A stretch of DNA of 64,000 nucleotides from Pseudomonas oryzihabitans. GTDB taxonomy: Bacteria; Pseudomonadota; Gammaproteobacteria; Pseudomonadales; Pseudomonadaceae. The notes under the pieces are model-generated. The model was not told the DNA's origin. It ran no database searches and saw nothing but the letters and a program-made list of their open reading frames with translations. The stretch lies in assembly GCF_024652905.1 (NCBI RefSeq), contig NZ_CP102428.1, forward strand, positions 4,014,001 to 4,078,000, read 5' to 3'. Both the position numbers and the translations under genes were made by a program. Below are positions 55,430-64,000 of the stretch, piece after piece. Numbering within the stretch: position 1 is the stretch's first letter; each line of letters begins with the position of its first letter.

Positions 55430-56031
55430 CCGTACCAGCCGCCATCGCTCACCACGGCCGCCATGGGCACGTCCCAGGCCGCCAGTGCCAGTCGCTCCAC
55501 CTTCTGACATTCATGGGCACAGCCGATCAGCTGCGGGCTGCGCCATTGCCGCCGGCGTGCCAGATAGGCCAGGTTGCGGTCATAGAAGCCCTTGCCCATG
55601 CCCAGGCGTCCGCCCTGCGGATCGAAGCCCACCAGCGGCATCAGGATCAGCCCGAGAGCCCAGGTCGGCCGACCCAGGCGCCGATCCGGGCGTGGCTCGG
55701 CGATGCCGAAGCGATTGCGCACCCAGGATTCACCGCGGCCGACGCGCTGAAAGATCATGGCGGTGCGTGGCCAGCGGGAGAGTACCGGCAGATAGGTGGC
55801 CTTGCCGCGGCGCTGGGCTTCTTCGAGCAATGGACGCGGATCGATCTCGCCATCGCTGGGCAGGTAGAAGGCGATATGGCGGGCGCGACGAAACAGCGGA
55901 TGCTGGGCAAGCTGGCGATACAGTTCGCGGGCGGCCTGGCGTTGCTGTACGGGGGTGAGGGCGCGACGTCGCTGGCGGAGAAGCTTGCGCAGCGCGGGCC
56001 TGCTGAGATCGGTAGAAGGCGGGGTGGTCAT
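55396..56031 (-). CDS. fau: 5-formyltetrahydrofolate cyclo-ligase
   Basis: This 211-residue enzyme converts 5-formyl-THF to 5,10-methenyl-THF using ATP. Family blocks: 'ALRKLLRQRRRALTP', 'YLPSDGEIDPRPLL' and the ATP loop 'GGRLGMGKGFYDR'. The ATG at 56031 is preferred; the frame is open further upstream but would run through the 6S RNA. The 6S RNA-fau order is conserved, and in many bacteria the two are co-transcribed (fau is also called ygfA). Confidence 0.94.
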   Translation of the reverse strand: MTTPPSTDLSRPALRKLLRQRRRALTPVQQRQAARELYRQLAQHPLFRRARHIAFYLPSDGEIDPRPLLEEAQRRGKATYLPVLSRWPRTAMIFQRVGRGESWVRNRFGIAEPRPDRRLGRPTWALGLILMPLVGFDPQGGRLGMGKGFYDRNLAYLARRRQWRSPQLIGCAHECQKVERLALAAWDVPMAAVVSDGGWYGQRTGETSRAG

Positions 56032-56042
56032 GGAAGAAATGA

Positions 56043-56217
56043 GCTCTCCGGAATGCCGCTGCCGGTGTAGCCCTTGAACCCTTGGTTCAAGGTGGGAGAA
56101 GTCGTAGACCTTTAGGCTTTCCGCCGTAGCGGACATGCACACCAGTCTTACGAGCAACCCCCGGGGTGTTGCTTATCGGCTCGGGGACATGACCGACTGG
56201 CGCACACACCAGAGAGT
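56043..56217 (-). ncRNA. ssrS: 6S RNA
   Basis: The RNA reads on the minus strand between zapA and fau. Its 5' CTCTCTGG can pair with the 3' CCGGAGAG. It contains the conserved blocks GAGCCGATAAGC, GTAAGACTGGTGTGCATGTC and TGAACCAAGGGTTCAAGGG, which together build the long hairpin with central bulge that mimics an open promoter and binds sigma-70 RNA polymerase in stationary phase. A -10 box TATACT (56230-56225) stands 7 nt before the predicted 5' end. Ends are estimated from the closing stem. Confidence 0.93.
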
Positions 56218-56277
56218 GACCTCCAGTATACGCCCCTGAGCCAGGATGCAAACCCCCGCCGATCCCCGGGTCGGCGG

Positions 56278-56586
56278 TCAGGCAGTGGTGTCGTGTTCGG
56301 TGATCAGGGCGCGGTCGACGCGATCCAGCAGGTCGCGGACCCGCTCGCGGGTGCTGCTGACTTCCAGGCTGACGTCGTCCTGGCGGTGCAGCAGTTCGTG
56401 GGTGATGTTGAGGGCGGCCATCACGGCCACGCGGTCGGCGCCGATGACCTTGCCGCTGGCGCGGATCTCGCGCATCTTGCCGTCCAGGTAGCGAGCGGTG
56501 CTCTCCAGGTTGGCGCGCTCGTCAGCCGGGCAGCTGATGCGATATTCCTTTTCCATTATCTGGACGGTCACGGTCTCGATGCTCAT
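56278..56586 (-). CDS. zapA: cell division protein ZapA
   Basis: This 102-residue protein has the ZapA globular head ('VTVQIMEKEYRISCPADERANLE') and a C-terminal coiled coil (about 50-100). It cross-links FtsZ protofilaments at the division ring. Its ATG overlaps the stop of the upstream ZapB-like gene by 4 bp. 6S RNA lies downstream, the conserved arrangement. Confidence 0.94.
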   Translation of the reverse strand: MSIETVTVQIMEKEYRISCPADERANLESTARYLDGKMREIRASGKVIGADRVAVMAALNITHELLHRQDDVSLEVSSTRERVRDLLDRVDRALITEHDTTA

Positions 56587-56813
56587 GAGTCCTGCTCCAA
56601 AGCTTTCAGGCGTAAAATCATCGCTTCGACCTTCGATCTGGCCAATTCGTTCTTTTCGATCAACTCGGCGCGCTCCTGGCGCCAGTTGCGCTCGCCCTGG
56701 CGCAGTTGTCGATTCTGCCGCTGCAATTCCTCAAGCCGCAGGAGCAGGCGCTCCACACGGTCACCGAGGGCTTCCAGATCGGCGTCGAGGGGCGTGTCGC
56801 GAGACTCGCTCAT
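56583..56813 (-). CDS. ZapB-like coiled-coil protein (TIGR02449 family)
   Basis: A 76-residue protein is almost entirely one heptad-repeat helix ('LGDRVERLLLRLEELQRQNRQL'). It precedes zapA in pseudomonads and is co-translated with it (ATGA). The ATG at 56813 begins MSESRDTPLD. A role with ZapA at the septum is plausible from context. Confidence 0.88.
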   Translation of the reverse strand: MSESRDTPLDADLEALGDRVERLLLRLEELQRQNRQLRQGERNWRQERAELIEKNELARSKVEAMILRLKALEQDS

Positions 56814-56911
56814 GAGGGCTACAGCTCCAGAAGGGTGCAACGAGATTGGCCGCCGGCGGGGTCAGCGCGTAGGATAAGGCTTCATTCTAGCCAGCGCCTC
56901 ACCTCGACGCC

Positions 56912-57466
56912 ATGTCCAGCTCAGCATCCGCCTATGCCGCCTTCTCCACCCTGCTCGCCGAGGCCGCTCTGCCGGTCTCGCCCGCCGAACTCCACGGTCA
57001 CCTGCTCGGTCGGGTCTGTGGCGGCGCGGGCTTCGACGAGAACGACTGGCTGGCCGCGGCCAGCGAGCTGCTCGGTGGCGCGCCGGGCGAACGTCTGCAG
57101 GCGGCGCTCTCGGGGCTGCTGGGCATGGTGCAACAGGAATTCGCCGGCCAGCAGGTGGCCCTGGTACTGATGCTGCCACCGGACGAATTCTCCCTGGTCG
57201 AGCGCACCGCCGCCCTGGGCGAGTGGTGCCAGGGCTTTCTGGCCGGCTTCGGCCTGTCCGGGCGCACGGGCGAAGTCTCCGGCGAGGCGCGCGAGGTGCT
57301 CGAAGACCTGGCAGCCATCGCGCAGATCCAGGAGCCCGCCGAGGAAGGCGAAGAGGGTGAGAACGACTTCATGGAAGTCACCGAATACCTGCGCGTGGCC
57401 CCGCTGCTGCTCTATGGCGAGTACGGCCGCGGCCCCCTCCCCGAACCTGCGCCCGTGGTGCACTGA
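56912..57466 (+). CDS. ygfB: UPF0149 family protein YgfB
   Basis: This 184-residue helical acidic protein of the YecA/YgfB family ('[14 protein letters not shown]', '[21 protein letters not shown]') has an acidic stretch near residues 140-155. In P. aeruginosa YgfB is linked to repression of the AlpA-ampDh3 pathway and beta-lactam tolerance. pepP starts 6 bp after its stop; the ygfB-pepP-ubiH-ubiI order is conserved. Confidence 0.93.
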   Translation: MSSSASAYAAFSTLLAEAALPVSPAELHGHLLGRVCGGAGFDENDWLAAASELLGGAPGERLQAALSGLLGMVQQEFAGQQVALVLMLPPDEFSLVERTAALGEWCQGFLAGFGLSGRTGEVSGEAREVLEDLAAIAQIQEPAEEGEEGENDFMEVTEYLRVAPLLLYGEYGRGPLPEPAPVVH

Positions 57467-57472
57467 GCGGCC

Positions 57473-58808
<1,336 letters not shown>

Positions 58809-58822
<14 letters not shown>

Positions 58823-59990
58823 TATCGCCATCATCGGCGGCGGTCTGGTGGGTGCCAGCCTGGCCCTGGCCCTGCAGGCCGGCGCCAAGGCGCGCGGCTG
58901 GCGCATCCTGCTGGTGGAACCCTTCGCCCCCGGCGATACCTATCAGCCCAGCTACGACGCCCGCTCCTCGGCGCTGTCCTATGGTTCACGGCTGATCTAC
59001 CAGCGTCTCGGCGTGTGGGAGGCTCTGGCCGAACATGCCGAGGCGATCCAAGAGATCCAGGTCTCCGACCAGGGCCGCTTCGGCGTGACCCAGTTGCTCG
59101 CCCGTGACGAGAATCTGCCGGCGCTGGGCTATGTGGTGGAGAACGCCTGGATCGGCCAGGTGCTCTGGCAGGCGCTGGATCGCGAGGTGGTGGACTGGCG
59201 CTGCCCGGCCGAGGTGCGCACGCTCACCGCCATACCCGATGGCTATCGTCTGGAACTGGATGATGGCGACGTCCTCGAATGCGGCCTGGCGGTACTGGCC
59301 GACGGTGGGCGTTCGGCGCTGCGCGAATCCCTCGGCATCGAGGTGCGCCGCACGGTCTACGAGCAGACCGCGCTGATCGCCAACGTCTCGACCAATCTGG
59401 GGCATGGCGGCCGCGCCTTCGAGCGTTTCACGCCCCATGGTCCCCTGGCGCTGCTGCCCCTGCCGGGCCAGCGCAGCGCCCTGGTCTGGACCCAGCCGGA
59501 TGCCGAAGCATTGCGGCTGCAACAGGCGCCCGATGCCGTCTTTCTCGCCGAATTGCAGCAGGCGGTGGGCTATCGCCTGGGCAGCTTCACCCAGGTCGGC
59601 ACCCGTCACGCCTATCCGCTGACCTTACTGGAGGCTAACGAACAGGTCCGCCCGCATCTGGTGGTGCTGGGCAACGCCGCCCACAGCCTGCATCCCATCG
59701 CCGGTCAGGGCTTCAACCTGTCCTTGCGCGACGTGGACAGCCTGGCCGAGTGCCTGCTGGAAAGCGGCGCGGCGCCCGGTGATTTCGCCACCTTGCAGGA
59801 CTATCTGCAGCGTCAGCGTCTGGATCAGCAGCTGACCATCGGCTTTTCCGATCGCATCACCCGGCTGTTTTCCAACAGCCGGCCCTGGCTCAGTGCCGGA
59901 CGCAACCTGGGCCTGGTCGGCCTGGAGCTGTGCCCACCGGTCAAGAGTGCCTTCGCCCGCCAGGCCATGGGCCTGGGTACCCGTCCCTGA
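58809..59990 (+). CDS. ubiH: ubiquinone biosynthesis FAD hydroxylase UbiH
   Basis: This 393-residue class A flavoprotein monooxygenase hydroxylates the ubiquinone ring precursor (2-octaprenyl-6-methoxyphenol type). FAD motifs are 'IAIIGGGLVGASLALAL', the DG motif 'AVLADGGRSALRESLG' and 'LVVLGNAAHSLHPIAGQGFNLSLRD'. It starts within the end of pepP and is followed by the related ubiI, 19 bp downstream. Confidence 0.94.
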
Positions 59991-60009
59991 CCTGCGAGGA
60001 GAAACGAGC

Positions 60010-61239
60010 ATGCTGACCCATGCGGATCTGGTGATCGTCGGTGCCGGCATGGTCGGCAGCGCCCTGGCCCTGGCGCTGGCTGACAGCGGCCTGTCGGTGG
60101 TGCTGCTCGACCGCGGCCCGCTCACCCCGGGCGCGGTCGAAAGCGACCTGCCCTTCGAGCCCCGGGTCAGCGCCCTGTCGCTGGCCAGCCAGCGCATCCT
60201 GCAGCGCCTGGGTGCCTGGGACGGCATCCTCGCGCGCCGCGTCAGTCCCTACCAGGCGATGCACGTCTGGGACGGCTCCGGCACCGGCGCCGTGCATTTC
60301 GATGCCGCCAGCGTGCACGCCGAGGTGCTCGGCCACATCGTCGAGAATCGCGTGGTGCAGGAGGCCCTGCTCGAACGCCTGGCCGAGGCCAACGTCCTGC
60401 TCCTGCCGGAGGCGCGCCTGGAGTTGCTGCGTCGCTCCGGCGACCAGTGGCTGGTGCAATTGGCCGGCGATCGTCAGATCCGCGCGCCGTTGGTGGTGGC
60501 CGCCGATGGCGCCACCTCCGCCGTGCGCCGTCTGGCCGGGCTGGAAACCCGCGAGTGGGACTACCTGCACCATGCCATCGTCACCAGCGTGCGCTGTGCC
60601 GAATCGCACCAGCGCACCGCCTGGCAGAGATTCACCGACGACGGCCCGCTGGCCTTCCTGCCACTGGATCGCGGCGGCGACACGAATTGGTGCTCCATCG
60701 TCTGGTCCTGCACACCCAAGCAGGGCGAGCGGCTGATGGCGCTGGACGATGCGGCCTTCTGCCAGGCCCTGGGCGAGGCTTTCGAGCAGCGCCTGGGCAA
60801 GGTGGAGTGCAGCGACACGCGACTGTGCATCCCGCTGCGCCAGCGCCATGCCAAGCGCTATGTGGAACCTGGCCTGGCCTTGATCGGCGATGCCGCCCAT
60901 GTCATCCATCCGCTGGCCGGGCAGGGCGTCAACCTGGGCTTTCTCGACGCCGCGGTGCTGGCCGAGGAGTTGCGCCATGCCCAGGCCCGCGGTGAATCCA
61001 TCGCCGAACAGCGGGTGCTGGAACGCTACGAGCGCCGGCGCATGCCGCATAACCTGGCGATGATGGCGGCGATGGAAGGCTTCCAGCGGCTGTTCCAGGA
61101 CGACCGCCTGCCGCTACGCTGGCTGCGCAACGCCGCGCTCAAGCAGGTCGACCGCCATTTCGAGGCCAAGGCGCTGTTCGTGCGCCGCGCCCTGGGCCTG
61201 TCGGGCGATGTGCCGGAGCTGGCCAGGGTCGTGGTCTGA
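60010..61239 (+). CDS. ubiI: ubiquinone biosynthesis FAD hydroxylase UbiI (VisC)
   Basis: This 409-residue paralogue of UbiH acts at another ring position (C5 in E. coli UbiI). Motifs: 'LVIVGAGMVGSALALAL', the DG motif 'VVAADGATSAVRRLAG' and 'LALIGDAAHVIHPLAGQGVNLGFLD'. The frame is open 39 codons upstream inside ubiH, but the ATG at 60010 with GCGAGGAG upstream is clear. Converges on cysQ with a 4-bp gap. Confidence 0.93.
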   Translation: MLTHADLVIVGAGMVGSALALALADSGLSVVLLDRGPLTPGAVESDLPFEPRVSALSLASQRILQRLGAWDGILARRVSPYQAMHVWDGSGTGAVHFDAASVHAEVLGHIVENRVVQEALLERLAEANVLLLPEARLELLRRSGDQWLVQLAGDRQIRAPLVVAADGATSAVRRLAGLETREWDYLHHAIVTSVRCAESHQRTAWQRFTDDGPLAFLPLDRGGDTNWCSIVWSCTPKQGERLMALDDAAFCQALGEAFEQRLGKVECSDTRLCIPLRQRHAKRYVEPGLALIGDAAHVIHPLAGQGVNLGFLDAAVLAEELRHAQARGESIAEQRVLERYERRRMPHNLAMMAAMEGFQRLFQDDRLPLRWLRNAALKQVDRHFEAKALFVRRALGLSGDVPELARVVV

Positions 61240-61243
61240 CGGC

Positions 61244-62086
61244 TCAGGCGTCGCCCAAGGAGCCGGCCAGCTCCAGCACCTGCTGCCTCCAGGCGGCCTC
61301 ACGGGGCAGGGCGAGGAAGTGCGGATTGAGGAAGGACTCGCGCATCTCGTAGGTGAGGGGCTGACCGTCCAGAGTCAGGACCTCGCCGCCGGCGCCTTCC
61401 AGCACGCCCTGAGCGGCGGCCGTGTCCCATTGAGAAGTGGGGGCGAGTCGGGGGTAGAAGTCGGCCAGGCCTTCGGCCAGCAGGCAGAACTTCAGCGAGC
61501 TGCCGACGCTGACCAACTTGGGCTCGCCGAGGGTGTTGCCCAGCTCCTCCAGCAGCCGTTGCTGCGCCGGACTGCCGTGGCGGCGACTGGCGACCACGGT
61601 GAAGGCGTCTTCCGGCTGGTTGCGCACGCCGATCTCGACGCCGTCTTCACCCTGGATGCGGAAGGCGCCCAGTTCACGACCGCCGCTGAAGCAGACATCC
61701 CGGGTGGGGATGCCGACCACGCCGAAGATCACCTGGCCACGCTCGACCAGGGCCACGTTGACGGTGAATTCCTCGCTGCTGTCGATGAATTCCTTGGTGC
61801 CGTCCAGGGGATCGACCACCCACCAGACGTCCCAGGCGCTGCGCGCCGCGAAGGGGATGTCACAGGCTTCTTCCGACAGCACCGGCACGTCCGGGGTCAG
61901 CCGGGCCAGGCCTTCGGCCAGCACCCGGTGGGCGGCGAGGTCGGCGGCGGTCACCGGCGAGTCGTCGCTCTTCTGCCGCACCGCCACGCCCTGGCGCCAG
62001 TAGGGCAGGATGGCCGCGCCGGCCTGGCGCACCAGGTCGATGACGTTGAGTACCAGCGGAGCGGTAATGGAAACGGGCGCCATCAT
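61244..62086 (-). CDS. cysQ: 3'(2'),5'-bisphosphate nucleotidase
   Basis: This 280-residue inositol-monophosphatase-fold enzyme hydrolyses 3'-phosphoadenosine 5'-phosphate formed in sulphate assimilation. Metal-binding motif 'WWVVDPLDGTKEFI' and the C-terminal 'SQWDTAAAQGVLEGAGG' are present. The first ATG is at 62086 and overlaps the nudE stop by 4 bp. Confidence 0.94.
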   Translation of the reverse strand: MMAPVSITAPLVLNVIDLVRQAGAAILPYWRQGVAVRQKSDDSPVTAADLAAHRVLAEGLARLTPDVPVLSEEACDIPFAARSAWDVWWVVDPLDGTKEFIDSSEEFTVNVALVERGQVIFGVVGIPTRDVCFSGGRELGAFRIQGEDGVEIGVRNQPEDAFTVVASRRHGSPAQQRLLEELGNTLGEPKLVSVGSSLKFCLLAEGLADFYPRLAPTSQWDTAAAQGVLEGAGGEVLTLDGQPLTYEMRESFLNPHFLALPREAAWRQQVLELAGSLGDA

Positions 62087-62649
62087 GCCGGCAGTTCTCC
62101 GCGTTGGGTGAGCAGGTCGCGCACCAAGTAGAGGGCGGCCAGGGCGCGGCCTTCGGAAAAGCGTGGATTCTGCACCAGCTGCGACAGCTCGCGCAGGTCG
62201 ACGCTGCTGACTTCGAGGGGCTCGGGTTCATCGCCCGGCAGGCGCTCCGGATAGAGGTCGCGGGCCAGCACCACATGGATGCGCTGACTCATGTAGCCGG
62301 GGCTCAGCGACAGCGCGGTGAGGTATTCCAGCTGGTGGGCACCGAAACCCGCCTCTTCCTTGAGTTCGCGATTGGCGGCGTCGAGGATCTCTTCGCCCGG
62401 TTCCACCAGACCCTTAGGCAGCGACAGTTCGTAGTCTTCCACGCCGCCGCAGTATTCCTCGATGAGCAGGGCGCGGGTGGCGTCCTGCAGGGCCACCACC
62501 ATCACCGCGCCGTGACCGGTGCCCTTGTTGGCCAGGCGCTCGTAGGTGCGCTCCTCGCCGTTGGCGAAGCGCAACTGCATCTCCTCGACGGTGAACAGAC
62601 GGCTCTTGGCCACGATCTGTCGGGCGAGAACAGTGGGTTTCTGGCGCAT
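62083..62649 (-). CDS. nudE: ADP-compound Nudix hydrolase NudE
   Basis: This 188-residue Nudix enzyme hydrolyses ADP-ribose, Ap3A and NADH. The Nudix box reads GLVEPGEEILDAANRELKEE, then AGFGA, fitting GX5EX7REUXEEXGU. AGGAGCC precedes the ATG at 62649; a longer upstream frame would cross the divergent promoter. nudE, cysQ and yrfG are neighbours in enterobacteria as well. Confidence 0.94.
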   Translation of the reverse strand: MRQKPTVLARQIVAKSRLFTVEEMQLRFANGEERTYERLANKGTGHGAVMVVALQDATRALLIEEYCGGVEDYELSLPKGLVEPGEEILDAANRELKEEAGFGAHQLEYLTALSLSPGYMSQRIHVVLARDLYPERLPGDEPEPLEVSSVDLRELSQLVQNPRFSEGRALAALYLVRDLLTQRGELPA

Positions 62650-62712
62650 GGACGGCTCCTGGGCTGGGCGGACGGGTATGATAACCCGCCTGTTACATGA
62701 TCCGGAGTCACC

Positions 62713-63372
62713 ATGACCCCTCTCGACTGGAGCCGTATCGATACCGTGTTGCTGGACATGGACGGCACCCTGCTCGATCTGCATTTCGACAACCATTTCT
62801 GGCTGGAGTACCTGCCGCAGCGCTATGCCGAGCGCCACGGCCAGTCCCTGGCGCTGGCCAAGGCCGAGCTGGAGCCGCTGTTTTTCAGCCACCAGGGCAA
62901 GCTGACCTGGTATTGCCTGGACTTCTGGAGCGCCGAGCTGGGCTTTTCCATGCGCGAACTCAAGGAGGAGATCGCTCACCTGATCGCCCTGAGACCCGAC
63001 GCCGACACCTTTCTCGCCGCCCTGCAGCGCGCCGGCAAGCGCGTGGCGCTGATCACCAACGCCCATCGCGATTCCCTGTCGCTGAAGCTGGAGCGCATCG
63101 AACTGGCGCCCTATTTCGACCGGTTGATCAGTTCCCACGACTACGGCTTCCCCAAGGAAGAACAGCAGTTCTGGCACGCCCTGCAGGCCGACTTCGCCTT
63201 CGATCCGGCGCGTACCCTGTTCATCGACGACAACTTGCCGATCCTGCGCAGCGCTCGTGACTACGGGGTCGCCCACCTGTTGGCGATCCACGAGCCGGAC
63301 AGCCGCCGCGGGCCCAAGGACAGCGAGGAGTTCGAGGCGGTGCGGGACTATCGGGAGTTGCTGCCGCAGTGA
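62713..63372 (+). CDS. yrfG: GMP/IMP nucleotidase YrfG (HAD family)
   Basis: This 219-residue HAD phosphatase has motif I 'LLDMDGTLLDL', motif II/III 'ALITNAHRDS' and 'GFPKEEQQFW', and motif IV 'LFIDDNLPILRSA'. E. coli YrfG dephosphorylates GMP and IMP. It is divergent from nudE across 63 bp. Confidence 0.92.
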   Translation: MTPLDWSRIDTVLLDMDGTLLDLHFDNHFWLEYLPQRYAERHGQSLALAKAELEPLFFSHQGKLTWYCLDFWSAELGFSMRELKEEIAHLIALRPDADTFLAALQRAGKRVALITNAHRDSLSLKLERIELAPYFDRLISSHDYGFPKEEQQFWHALQADFAFDPARTLFIDDNLPILRSARDYGVAHLLAIHEPDSRRGPKDSEEFEAVRDYRELLPQ

Positions 63373-63405
63373 CGACTGCCGCAGTCCTGGCGACCCTCAC
63401 CCCGG

Positions 63406-63426
63406 CCCTCTCCCAGTGGGAGAGGG
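63406..63426. repeat. short palindromic repeat upstream of the LysR gene
   Basis: CCCTCTCCC-AGT-GGGAGAGGG, a perfect 9-bp inverted repeat with a 3-nt centre, embedded in the common 'CCTCACCCCGGCCCTCTCCC' context of pseudomonad and xanthomonad intergenic repeats. It ends 13 bp before the Shine-Dalgarno sequence of the LysR gene. Confidence 0.65.
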
Positions 63427-63449
63427 GGCAGAGCGCCTGGAGGTAATCT

Positions 63450-64000
63450 GTGGATATCAAGCAACTGCGTTTTCTCATCGCCCTGGACGAGACGCGCCAC
63501 TTCGGCCAGGCGGCGGCGCGCTGTCACGTCACCCAGCCGACCCTGTCCATGCGCCTGCGCGGTCTGGAAGACGAACTGGGCGTGGAGCTGGTGCGCCGCG
63601 GGCAGCGTTTCGAGGGTTTCACCGAGGCCGGTCAGCGTATCCTTGCCTGGGCGCGTACCCTGATGGCCGCCCACGACGGTCTCTATGCCGAAGCCCAGGC
63701 CTTCCAGGGGCAACTGGTGGGTACGCTGCGGGTCGGCCTGGTGCCCCTGGCCAGCTTCGATCCCATGCCGCTGCTGCAGCACCTGCGCCTGTTGCACCCC
63801 AAGCTGCATTTCCAGCTGCAGGTGCTGAGCACTGAGCGCATCCTCGAAGCCGTGGCCAGCAATCGCCTGGAGCTGGGCATCTCCTACCTGGAACACCTGG
63901 ATCCGACGCGCTTCGACAGCCTGACCCTGACCGAGACGCGCATGGGCCTGCTCTATGACGAGCGCCATTTCAGCTTCGACCAGGCCGCGCTGGACTGGCA
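63450..64000 (+). CDS. LysR-family transcriptional regulator (N-terminal part, cut by right edge)
   Basis: A GTG at 63450, preceded by GGAGGT, starts an N-terminal winged helix-turn-helix 'IKQLRFLIALDETRHFGQAA', then 'RCHVTQPTLSMRLRGLEDELG', typical of LysR regulators. The co-inducer domain begins near residue 90 ('GTLRVGLVPLASFDPMPLL') and is cut at the window edge after 183 codons. It follows yrfG by 77 bp in the same direction. Target genes are unknown. Confidence 0.92.
   Translation, partial: MDIKQLRFLIALDETRHFGQAAARCHVTQPTLSMRLRGLEDELGVELVRRGQRFEGFTEAGQRILAWARTLMAAHDGLYAEAQAFQGQLVGTLRVGLVPLASFDPMPLLQHLRLLHPKLHFQLQVLSTERILEAVASNRLELGISYLEHLDPTRFDSLTLTETRMGLLYDERHFSFDQAALDW

Overview
The window is chromosomal DNA of a Pseudomonas species. 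Base composition is GC-rich and gene order is that of the pseudomonad core: xerC-yigA-dapF-lysA-lptM / cyaY-rnk, argH / algZ-algR-hemC-hemD-hemX-hemY-dsbB-algQ, hemB-ppk-ppx, trxA-rho-ubiD, and zapA-6S RNA-fau with ygfB-pepP-ubiH-ubiI. I cannot name the species with certainty from sequence alone. No tRNA, rRNA, CRISPR array, prophage or intact insertion sequence was seen.

Region 1 (1-10311, minus strand) is an exopolysaccharide operon running off the left edge. In transcription order it holds a FAD-dependent monooxygenase-like protein, a DegT-type sugar aminotransferase, a Wzx-type flippase, a family-2 glycosyltransferase, a Wzc-type co-polymerase/tyrosine autokinase, an RfaH/NusG-family antiterminator, a second family-2 glycosyltransferase, a family-4 glycosyltransferase and the start of a further glycosyltransferase. 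Polymerase, initiating transferase and export genes are not in view. The long leader (10312-11271) carries two copies of a 20-bp element on the coding strand whose core, GCGGTAGC, is the core of the enterobacterial ops (RfaH recruitment) element. An operon that encodes its own RfaH-like factor and has tandem ops-like sites in its leader is the most interesting system here.

Region 2 (11272-19108) is housekeeping: yigB, xerC, a DUF484 gene, dapF, lysA and lptM on the minus strand, then cyaY, rnk, a small conserved protein, corA and a beta-hydroxyacid dehydrogenase. A 140-bp MITE-like element with a 3-bp TGA target duplication sits exactly on the stop codon of the dehydrogenase gene. Region 3 (19340-34248) has a secreted GH114 glycosidase, argH, the AlgZ/AlgR two-component system with the hemC-D-X-Y operon, dsbB (followed by a second MITE-like element), algQ, an ABC-F ATPase, an MscS channel, a LysE exporter, an SDR enzyme and YaiI.

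Region 4 (34266-46886) has an MHYT-GGDEF-EAL c-di-GMP protein, a DedA protein, hemB, ppk and ppx (separated by a 0.9-kb island of inverted and palindromic repeats), and a polar amino-acid ABC transporter divergent from a GntR/FCD regulator. Region 5 (47079-64000) has trxA, rho (behind a C/T-rich leader), ubiD, a 2Fe-2S flavin reductase, glpT behind two GlpR-like operators, a membrane protein, a FliL-like protein, an EVE protein, a 55-residue membrane peptide, fau, 6S RNA, zapA, a ZapB-like protein, ygfB, pepP, ubiH, ubiI, cysQ, nudE, yrfG and a LysR regulator cut by the right edge.
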